Source: Hyposmocoma kahamanoa (taxonomy: Eukaryota; Arthropoda; Insecta; Lepidoptera; Cosmopterigidae). From it: a DNA stretch of 64,000 nucleotides. Location: the NCBI RefSeq assembly GCF_003589595.1, contig NW_020654810.1, forward strand, positions 23,857,012 to 23,921,011, in the 5' to 3' direction. Positions 56,081 through 64,000 of the stretch are shown here, piece by piece. A program made the translations under genes and the position numbers. Position 1 is the stretch's first letter. Each line of letters starts with the position of its first letter. The notes under the pieces are model-generated. The model was not told the DNA's origin and ran no database searches. It saw only the letters and a list, made by a program, of their open reading frames with translations.

Positions 56081-56602
56081 AAGGTTCGCAACTTTGGGAA
56101 AATGCCAAAACCGTCGCCTAAGAAAGTCCCGTGTTCTACAGTGGGACGTGTAAATGGATGGATAGTCAATAAAGGCACAGTTCCATATGTGAACTAGGTA
56201 TGATTGCTGATGTCAGTCGTGCTATTCGAGTCTACTATATATAAAAAAATAAAATTTTTACAAATGAACTTCTGCAGGTACATTATAATTTAGTTACGAC
56301 AAAGACACCAAGTAACACAACTCAATTGTAGCGTATTTCGCGTACAGATAATTTCCTACGATACCTGCACTAGGCAAAGTCTGTCTCGCAGGTAATCGAT
56401 AAAAACTAAATTGCTAATGTTAAAAGAATAACGCCAAAGCAAGGAGAATTTTGTTAAAAAAAAATTTTTTTTGTAATAATTTTATATGTTATGATCAAAC
56501 ATTATTATTATTATATAATACATTATTTTATTTTATCTTACCATAATTTTATAATATTATATTAGATTATATATATACATATATATTGTATATTGTATAA
56601 TG
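56081..56602. other. AT-rich stretch
   Basis: Ends in TA-rich simple sequence (56480-56600). No gene seen. Confidence 0.5.
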
Positions 56603-56950
56603 CTTAGAATAATAACGCATAGAAACCTAGTCCACACATGCTAAGTGAGGCAAATTGAAGCGCGCCCAAAGGGCCTACACGAGCGGGCGGGCCTTCAGTG
56701 CTCAAGGTCAACTTGCACCGCGAACAGATCAAGAATTTTAGCTAAAAATGACGAAATGTGCGGTAATTGAGTATAAAAATACGTCAGACAAACATAAAAT
56801 AGATACTAACATCACATTACACAAGGAAGTAACGCGTTTCAACTTGTATTTTTATATAAATATTCACTAAAACCGAAAATTAACCTACTACCAACACTTG
56901 GGACAGTTCGTTTGATATGAAACTATCATTCTATGCGTTATTATTCTAAG
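56603..56950. mobile_element. MITE with 22-bp ends and 8-bp duplication (348 bp)
   Basis: Ends CTTAGAATAATAACGCATAG and CTATGCGTTATTATTCTAAG are perfect complements. GTATAATG is duplicated on both sides (56595-56602, 56951-56958). The GC-rich interior (GCGCGCCCAAAGGGCC) has no frame. Only copy in the window. Confidence 0.9.
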
Positions 56951-56958
56951 GTATAATG

Positions 56959-57277
56959 TATTATATTCATTCTATTTTTAATTCAATACCAATTACCTAA
57001 TATATATCTTTATAAAGGATGAGTGGGTATGTTTATGGCATATCGAACAACAATAATTGTTATTGAGATACTTTTCTACAAAAAATTAAGAAGATTGGTT
57101 TTTTCTGATCTCAAATATGTATTTTTTCTTAATTTTGATAAAAATATTAGTCGTGCCTCTTTTCAGTCTGAGGGTAGAATAATGGAATCAGCTTTTTTCA
57201 AATTCATTGTAAGAAAAATGAGAAATGTTATTTAAATGTAAATGGCAATGGAATGAAGATTTATTTTTATCACTTTT
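56959..57277. other. Non-coding stretch, nothing recognised
   Basis: The plus frame 57023-57235 is AT-driven and matches nothing. Confidence 0.5.
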
Positions 57278-57573
57278 CTATGACACTAAGTGATGGAACG
57301 AACATATCGTGCGCGTGTTGGTAAGCGACACGCCTGTCCATAACAGTTGCAATGCCACTCAGAGCTTTAAATCGCAAAGTTCTGAGGGGCACTGCCTCTG
57401 CGCCCACCATCCTGAGACATAAGTTCACAAGTCCCATGCGCCTGTTATTTCACCAGGACCCTATAAAACCAGAAGTCAGTAATACTCACATTACTGCTTG
57501 GTGGCAGAAATAGATAAGGTGGCAGTACTTCCCTAGACGAATCCTTTAATAAGGAACTCTACCGCTGCTACTG
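57278..57573 (+). repeat. SINE-B (Metulj-like), reference copy (about 296 bp)
   Basis: Best complete copy. Blocks in order: ACGAACA...CGTGCGC, GGTAAGCGACACGCCTGTCC, ATAACAGTTGCAATGCCACT, CAGAGCTTTAAATCGCAAAG, GAGACATAAGTTCACAAGTC, TTTCACCAGGACCC, AGTCAGTAATACTCACATTAC, GGCAGAAATAG, GGTGGCAGTACTTCCCT, and the 3' end AAGGAACTCTACCGCTGCTA. The order and wording resemble the Metulj SINE of butterflies. Family name and SINE status are inference. About 24 copies or pieces occur in this window, on both strands, at 5030, 12122, 13868, 18744, 22476, 26758, 36377, 36797, 39228, 42147, 42812, 44330, 47463, 49452, 51867, 54547, 57278, 58203, 58339, 61829, 61985, 62413 and 63500. Confidence 0.88.
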
Positions 57574-58202
57574 TCGCTTTAGGTACGAAAATGTTTTATT
57601 TACTTCCAGCGCATCAATCCATTTTTTGTATTTTTTTGCATTTTCATAAATGTACTGTGACACTAGTGTAAGAATGTTAATCTTTTTAGCCTTATCTCTC
57701 AAAGACACTCTGGGACTCAGATTGTAAATTGCACTAACCTATTGTGTAACGTAATGTTAGGCGGCCGTTTGAATTTGTGTTAAAAAAAAAACTAATTTTC
57801 CCAACACCCGATTTATTGATAAAATCGTAGATTTATCGATTTACGATAACTGACTGACTTCCGATATACCGCTCTTTACGAGTGCCGTATTAGATAGGGT
57901 TATAACAGTACCTTATTTACTTACATGTTGGTTCAAGATGTCCAAATAAAATATTAATTATTATTAGTTCCGACAGGTTCAGTAGTTCTTAACTAGTGAT
58001 GTAACTGAACAAACAACACCTAACCACCGTTATCACGATTTAGTTGATTGTACCCGGAACGGAGTGAAACGGACTCTGATAGAATTAGTCGGGAATCTGA
58101 TTAAGAGATGTGCAACAAAATACTTCCAAGAGCATTAGTTATTCTAACTGATTAATTGTGTAAGGTATAATAAATTGGAACGAAACAATTTTTTGGATCG
58201 AA
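57574..58202. other. Non-coding stretch, nothing recognised
   Basis: No gene or repeat recognised. Confidence 0.5.
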
Positions 58203-58338
58203 AATAGCAACGAACAAGTCGCGCATCTGGTGGTAAGTGACACGCCTGTCCATAACAATCACCAAGATCTTAGGGTCACTGTCACTGCACACCTCATCCT
58301 GATACATGGCAAGTCCCATGTGCAACAACTACCCTGGA
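58203..58338 (+). repeat. SINE-B 5' half, left arm of an inverted pair
   Basis: CAACGAACAAGTCGCGCATC to GCAAGTCCCATGTGC; facing the copy at 58339. Confidence 0.82.
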
Positions 58339-58592
58339 CCTACCCTTACCTATTTCTGCCGCCAAGCAGTAATGTCACCATTTCTGTGTTCCGGTTTTGA
58401 AGGGTAAGCGTGCTGGTGAAATTACAGGCACGTGGGACTTGTCAACTTATGTCTCTGGGTGACAGGCGCAGTGGCGATGTCCCTCAGATCTTTGCAATTT
58501 AAAGCTCTGAGTGGCACTGTGACTGTTATGGACAGGCGTGTAACTTACCATCAGGCGCACGACTTGTTCGTCCCGTCACTTGATGATATATA
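58339..58592 (-). repeat. SINE-B, right arm of an inverted pair
   Basis: TTACCTATTTCTGCCGCC to GCGCACGACTTGTTCGTCCCG, ending in TATAAAAAAAAAC. Together with 58203-58338 it makes a large inverted repeat with both 5' heads outward. Confidence 0.85.
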
Positions 58593-58910
58593 AAAAAAAA
58601 CAGAAAATGTACTTCACCGGACGAGCTCTTTTACAAGGAGCTCTATTGCTATTTTTCGGGCTCTTTACGGGTCACATAGTGTTAAAAATACTTTAATTTC
58701 CATTTTATAGCTATTGATATGTGGAGAGAATGGGAAAAGATCGTATCGTGAAGAGACCGTACTTGAGACAACCGAATGGACGCCGGCCGGTTGGATGTTG
58801 GACTGGAAGGAGAAGGCTCAGAAACAGGAATGATGTCAGAAGCCAAGATTCACTTTGGATCACTGCGTCACCGAAATCAGTAAGGTAAGCGATTGCAAAA
58901 ATTTGAATTA
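58593..58910. other. Non-coding stretch
   Basis: 58710-58880 is GC-richer and a GTAAGC follows AATCAGTAAG, but both strands have stops. The minus frame 58711-58932 ends in a MITE. Confidence 0.4.
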
Positions 58911-59515
58911 ACCGCTCACGCGATGCGCTCATCCTACCGAAAAATGGCGGCTATTTGGTTTCGCAAATTAGAAAAGGATTCAGTTTAAATACAAGTTTTT
59001 AAAAATAAAAATTATTATTCTGCATTGCTAAATAAATACCCTCCGTACTACAACAAAAACATCTCAAATAAAATGCAGTAATACACCGCAAATCCTGCAT
59101 TTAAAAAGTACTAATGAAATTTTTGGTGTACTTGGGTAAATATGATAATATTCCGTTTGAGTGGTTCTAACGTTTACCACGAAATTACTCCTTAAAGTAT
59201 AGTTTATAAACATTTATATTCAGGGTAAACTTAAAAAACGGAACTTACGGTATGTTTTCAATAAATAAACACCGACATCACCAGCCCAAACAATAACGCA
59301 CACGATTGTCGTGACGTATATTTGAAGTTGTTTATTTTTAATGACAGACCCAGGCATTAAAAACTTTATGGTTTGCTAGAGTAGTTACCGAAATAGCAAT
59401 TAGTATTAGTTCTTTTACCTGTTATAGCTTCGATATCCGATAAATCGGTATAAAATCATCACCGGCACCTCTAGGTGTGGTATGCTTCCAGAGACGCATG
59501 AATCGCGTGAGCGGT
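58911..59515 (+). mobile_element. TA-flanked MITE, family G copy 2 (605 bp)
   Basis: ACCGCTCACGCGAT and ATCGCGTGAGCGGT are perfect terminal inverted repeats with TA on both sides (58909-58910, 59516-59517). The body is the reverse complement of 20285-20898 at high identity. Confidence 0.88.
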
Positions 59516-60682
59516 TAGGGATGTTTTTACCGATCGCATATATCATCGATCGAAGCCACCTTTACTTAGAAACAAAAAAGAAACCACGCACAGTTATCAT
59601 AATCCGAAAACCGGTCTTAAAAGGTTTCGTATATTCTAAAAACACTACAATTTCTCTAAAGAAATTTACACCCAGTGCGGTGCCAGAATTTCTACCCTTA
59701 TTCAATTGTTCTCTTAATAAACGTGAACTTTTGGAAAATGTCTGTGGCGTTTAGTGCAAATTAGTTTAGTTCTCGGCTGTAATGAACGCTAGATCGAAGT
59801 TTGGGACACGCGAGCTTTGGAGCTGGTACCTTAGGCTAAGAAAATGCAGACGGGAGACAAACAGAACAATATCTGCCTACATGGACGTGCTATTGAAGAG
59901 TCAAAGAGAAAAAAATTAAAATGTTTCTTGTATGATATTGTATAAGGAGTGTAAGTATTATCATCAACCAATTATACATCTCACGCAGAGCACAGGTCTC
60001 TTTTAAGGAGAGAGTTTCAGCTACAGTCAGCGAGAAGTATACGTAACTTTGAAATCATAGAGCACAAGGGCTCAAACCGTCGTCCGCCAAATATAACCAA
60101 TTCACAAACCGATAAAAAGTGCGTAGTTTTGTTATAATTAAACAAAGGTATTTTTAAATGATGACAAAATATATGTAGGTAGAACGTTCCAAAAAACTTA
60201 GTGATCTTTTCGAAAGATTGTCTTCTCTGCGTCTAATGTTTACTATGGCATCGACGCGAGTTCCAGTGGCTAGCTAATCTGAAATACAGGCAAGAACTAT
60301 TTGCGCTGTTAAGTAGGTCTACATAGTTCGTGTGGTTTTTGCAACGACTACCCAAACACCCGAGTAGTTGGGTAGGTTACGTAGCTAGCAGCCAGGAATG
60401 AGCTGAGGTATTTTAACTACTTTTTGTTGGATATACGCTAAACGGTCTGATGAGTAATTGTAGACGTTATACAAAGCAGTTATTTCCTAGTTTAGCCGTT
60501 TTAGAAGATATAAATTTCTGTATTAAAAATTCGCACCCTTAGTGTAATAAAGGCTTATCTGCAAAATGTCATTTTTTCAGTTTAGAGATTCTACGAATGG
60601 AATTGCTTGATAACTTTTTATTTCAGACACGTTTTATTTATTTCTTTGATAGACAGGCTATATATGTATATATATTATATAG
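59516..60682. other. Non-coding stretch with an unassigned frame
   Basis: The plus frame 59482-59754 starts inside the MITE; its remainder (KKPRTVIIIRKPVLKGFVY) matches nothing. 59780-59900 is GC-richer. No exon called. Confidence 0.45.
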
Positions 60683-60870
60683 TCGTGGTAAGCCTAATGG
60701 TAAGACGATTGCTTGTCAATTGAGAGGTTAGGTGTGAGCACGAATAACACGACGTTATGCTTCGGCATGCCTGAGGATACCGCGGTATAATTACCGTCAG
60801 TGTGCGCTTGCATGTAGAAATGCATGAAGAATCCCTTATCGTGCCGTTCCGCCAATGGGCGCCGGCCTTT
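60683..60870 (+). repeat. tRNA-like SINE (family H)
   Basis: TCGTGGTAAGCCTAATGGTAAG resembles box A, and GGTTAGGTGTGAGCACG stands where box B would be. A GC-rich body (GATACCGCGGTATAATTACC) follows. Confidence 0.45.
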
Positions 60871-60964
60871 AGTTTTCAAATTTTATGTGACAAACATTAG
60901 CAAAATCTACCATATCGCGCTGTGTATTAACTCAAAAAGTATATTTTTCAGAATCAATGAAGAA

Positions 60965-61660
60965 AGAATTACTTTTTATTTTATTTATTTTTATTTTATT
61001 TGATTTTTATATTTATTTTATTTTATTCGGAATAAATACAACTATTACTAACAATTTACATTGAATGTTTTTAGGTAAAGCTAGTTAGCGCCGGTTACGG
61101 TTGTCCACATTTTCATTTTCAAATATCTAACTTATGGTAAAAATAAAGTAAAAGTTAACACCTCAAAAAGAAAAAAAAAACAAACACAAAATTACCTACA
61201 ATAATAACAAAATAACAAAAAAGATAAAGTGGTGTGAAGAGTGCAATCCTGACCAACCAAATAGCGTGCATTAAAAAAAAGTTATTAAATAAAAAGTCAC
61301 GAAATAAGAAAAATAAACCAATTCTGGAAGCGGCACACCGCATTGTATTCAAATTTAAATTTCAGTTAATTTCAAGTATTTTCAAATAAGATTGTTACCA
61401 ATTTCCTTTTAAAAGTGTGCTTAGATCCTATGAATGGATCCAGTCCATAAAATATTTGATTAAAAGCACGCATTATTCACGATAGGACACTTATTCATGC
61501 TATAACTTGTAGAATGAATAGGAACAGAAAATAGTGATGTATGTCTGGTCCTGCGCTTCGGTGTGGACAGTGAGATCTTTGACTGGAGTTCAGGGCAATC
61601 GAGCCGCCCTCGTAACATCTCAAAAAGAAGACCGATGACCATCACCATACGCCTTTCTTC
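60965..61660 (-). mobile_element. LINE 3' fragment with AT-rich tail
   Basis: The minus frame 61460-61648, LRGRLDCPELQSKISLSTPK and RRTRHTSLFSVPIHSTSYSM, has the layout of a Jockey-like RT C-terminus. The 3' side ends in a run of TTTTA/TTTAT repeats (60975-61030 on the plus strand). The frame 61155-61352 lies in the UTR. Confidence 0.65.
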
Positions 61661-61828
61661 CTAGTGAACAGTCCGTAATGTCTGCAGTTTTCGATGTATG
61701 ACCCAGTAGTTCTAGAGAATTTATAGTTTAAGTATGATATATAATATATAAACACTCACTTCCTGTGAACGATCATTAAAATTTATGTATAGATTAAAAT
61801 TTATTACGTACATTTTTGGCAGTTAGCA

Positions 61829-61925
61829 GCAGTAGACCTCCTTGTGCAAGAGTTCGTCTAGGGAAGTACTGCCACCTTACTTATTTCAGCCCCCCACCAA
61901 GCAGTAATGTTAGTATTACTATCGC
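61829..61925 (-). repeat. SINE-B 3' half, left arm of a mirrored pair
   Basis: AGCAGCAGTAGACCTCC to CCAAGCAGTAATGTTAG. Confidence 0.8.
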
Positions 61926-61984
61926 AATATATAAGCAAGAAGATAATAAGTTTTTCTTCAACAAACACCAGTAACTATGTGAAA

Positions 61985-62085
61985 ACTTAATTTCACCAGC
62001 ACCCTTACTCTTTAATATGCAATGGCGGCAGAAATAGGTAACATGGCAGTACTTCCCTGGACGAACTTCTTTCTTCGCCACCGGA
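61985..62085 (+). repeat. SINE-B 3' half, right arm of a mirrored pair
   Basis: AATTTCACCAGCACCC to CAGTACTTCCCTGGACGAAC; with 61829-61925 the two 3' ends point outward. Confidence 0.8.
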
Positions 62086-62412
62086 GATTAAACTAGATCA
62101 ACATACTATTAGGAAAATAGACCGAACAAAACCATTAACTTTATAAGCAGAAAAAGGTCCGCCACCGATTGTGGGATACGGAGGAGGGATTCTCTACACT
62201 GTGATTGGCTGAGCTTACGGCGTCCGTAGTTCAGGGGACTTAAACGAAGGGATTTAACGCATATATTTCAACTTTTGTGACGAGGGCTTGGCCCAGATTT
62301 TAACTTCGTTTTTGCTATGATTAACGTGAGATAAATATATCGAGTTGGCCAAAAACTCCATGCGGTATAACAAATATAAGTGAAAAACATTTAAAGAATG
62401 AAACATTCATTT
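62086..62412. other. Non-coding stretch, nothing recognised
   Basis: No gene or repeat recognised. Confidence 0.5.
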
Positions 62413-62500
62413 AGTAGCAATAGAGTTCTTTGTGTGAGAATTCGTTCAGGAAAGTACTGCCTTGCCTATTTCTGTCTGTCGCCAAGCGGTAATGATTACT
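62413..62500 (-). repeat. SINE-B 3' fragment
   Basis: AGTAGCAATAGAGTTC to CGCCAAGCGGTAATG. Confidence 0.78.
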
Positions 62501-62515
62501 TTGTTAACTAACTAA

Positions 62516-62685
62516 AACGCGGGTAAGTGACAAATGGTCAAATCTCCGTTTTAAATAGAAAAAGATAGAGCACAAAATTCTCCTTTAAAAACAAAAATTA
62601 GTTAATGCGTTGGACTTATCGGAACTTATCCTAACTATGCATATCTGAAATATCTTTAAACAATTTTAGTATTTTAAAACTGGAT
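62516..62685 (-). repeat. Repeat K, copy 2
   Basis: GTGACAAATGGTCAAAT, AGAGCACAAAATT, GACTTATCGGAAC are the reverse complement of 52715-52885. Family unknown. Confidence 0.7.
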
Positions 62686-62879
62686 TATGGTTTTTATATG
62701 ATCTCAAAAAATTATTAGTTCATATTCATATTATTTATTTGCAAGTTACATGGTTATATAACAGGTGTTCTTATGCTAATGACATGTAACACCCCATGGG
62801 GACACTGCTACATTCTGAGAGCGCTATGTCCTTACTTTACTAAAACATATATGTACATTATTAAAATAAAATTAGAAAT

Positions 62880-63165
62880 AACAAATGATCTGTTATTATA
62901 ACATATATTCTGCTTATGTATGTATTTATGTATGTAAAGTTCATGTATGTGTGTATGTCTGTCGTATGTATATTATTATCATTTATATTTTATTCACATT
63001 TAAATTTTAATTTTGTTGTACAATAATTAGTCCTGCAGACTTCATTTTTGCACCACGGCTAGGGTTGGCTGGAAGAGATCTCTTATAGAGATAAGCTCAC
63101 CTTTGTATATGTCCATTGCAACGTGTGTTTCATGTTTCTTTTCTTTGTACAATAAAGAATATAAT
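62880..63165 (+). mobile_element. LINE 3' UTR (family P2), solo
   Basis: About 95% identical by eye to 34630-34920, without any coding part. Ends ACAATAAAGAATATAAT. Confidence 0.85.
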
Positions 63166-63499
63166 ATAGTTTAGTAAGAAAACTCTACATTATTTAAGTA
63201 AAATTACGAATGATTAATAACAAAAAACTAAACAGAATTTTCGGCAATATCAACAATAAATATTAGTAATTTCTTTTACATTCAGGTCTCATTCCTGATA
63301 CGCTTATATCTGGCTAATTGACATAATTTTGCAAATTCTAAACTCGGTAATTCGTTTTAAAGCATTATTTTCTAAAAAGTGTCCTTTCTTTGTTCTTTAA
63401 GTGTTCCTTTATTTTGTAGATAGCTCTTTAGATGGGTTACACAGGCCTTATCTATCTTGTGTTTTTATTTATTGGGATCGTATTATATATTTTAATTAG
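63166..63499. other. Non-coding stretch, nothing recognised
   Basis: No gene or repeat recognised. Confidence 0.5.
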
Positions 63500-63605
63500 T
63501 TTTGAAAGGTAAGGGTGCTGGTGAAATTACACGCTCATAGGACTTGTCAACTTATGTCTCAGGGTGACGGGCAATGCCCCTCAGATTTTTACGATTAAGG
63601 CTCAA
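63500..63605 (-). repeat. SINE-B middle fragment
   Basis: GGTAAGGGTGCTGGTGAAAT, CAACTTATGTCTCAGGGTGA, GCCCCTCAGATTTTTACG. Confidence 0.78.
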
Positions 63606-63728
63606 CTCACACTGGCGCAGATTCGACGCGTCGCGTCGCGTCCTGTTTTTGTACTACGACTTGGCGCCTGACTCCATATTTGCATAACACAAATTTGAAC
63701 CTTAACAATGGGAAAATAGAGATGAATA

Positions 63729-64000
63729 TCCGCCCACGCGATGCGCTCCTCCTACCGCAAAATGGCGGCTATTTGGTTTCGCAAATTAGAAAAGCATTCA
63801 CTTTAAATACAAGTTTTTATAAAAAAAAGATATTATTCTGCATTGCTAAATAAATACCCTCCATACTACCAACAAAAACATCTCAAATAAAATGCAGTAA
63901 TACACCGCAAATCCTGCACTTATAAAGCACTAATTAAATTTTTGGTGTACTTGGATAAATATGATAATATTCCGTTTGAGTGTTTCTAACGTTTACCATG
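63729..64000 (+). mobile_element. TA-flanked MITE, family G copy 3, cut by the window edge
   Basis: Starts TCCGCCCACGCGATGCGC after TA (63727-63728) and follows the copy at 58911 for 270 bp to the end of the window. Confidence 0.85.

Noticed and set aside
58711..58880. Exon ending at AATCAGTAAG/GTAAGC on the plus strand.
   Set aside because: The only long frame is broken by a TGA before the donor and no acceptor is convincing.
1..64000. CRISPR arrays, operons, prophage, integrons or telomeric (TTAGG)n repeats.
   Set aside because: None seen; spliceosomal introns and insect transposons show a eukaryotic chromosome interior.

Overview
The window reads as a gene-poor, AT-rich piece of an insect nuclear genome, almost certainly a lepidopteran (moth or butterfly). 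The reasons are about two dozen copies of a SINE that resembles the butterfly Metulj family, the lepidopteran repeat beginning AACCGACTTCAAAAAAGGAGG, many decayed non-LTR (LINE) retrotransposons of types I associate with Lepidoptera, and consensus spliceosomal introns. There are no operons, no bacterial-type genes, no CRISPR arrays, and no rRNA or free-standing tRNA genes that I can support.

The best-supported host gene lies on the minus strand. An exon at 2414-2618 encodes the end of an ADAM prodomain, a run of four arginines that fits a furin site, and the start of the reprolysin (M12B) domain (KYIETALVIDKAMF...). A second minus-strand exon at 30175-30317, upstream in transcription, has consensus splice sites and ends with two codon bases that fit the one base opening the 2414 exon. 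I read these as consecutive or near-consecutive exons of one ADAM11/22/23-like (insect mind-meld type) gene, separated by an intron of about 27.6 kb. The window from 30.3 kb to 64 kb would then be upstream intron or intergenic DNA, and the remaining protease exons lie off the left edge. A plus-strand exon candidate at 23697-23847, inside that intron, belongs to a gene I do not recognise. Open frames at 16378-16772, 32553-32856 and 48663-48853 are weaker candidates.

The rest is mobile DNA and its remains. (1) LINE fragments of several clades, mostly 5'-truncated C-terminal pieces of reverse transcriptase. These include a nested pair at 9366-11198, where both insertions keep target-site duplications, and three near-identical poly(A)-tailed copies (4224, 21186, 45150) that suggest recent activity. 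(2) SINEs: the Metulj-like family (SINE-B), a tRNA-headed family with a long conserved upstream part (SINE-A), another tRNA-headed family (SINE-C), and a few other tRNA-like fragments. (3) Non-autonomous DNA transposons with terminal inverted repeats: a 286-292 bp family with perfect 8-bp duplications (2076, 18435, 29861), a ~500 bp family (37157, 41169, 43390 and fragments), a ~610 bp family flanked by TA (20285, 58911, 63729), single elements with 8-bp duplications at 26065 and 56603, and foldbacks at 6376, 28922 and 49876.

I found no previously undescribed multi-gene system. The most notable pattern is that copies of one MITE family sit 14-38 bp from the 5' splice sites of both ADAM exons. 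All family names come from pattern memory, not from a search.
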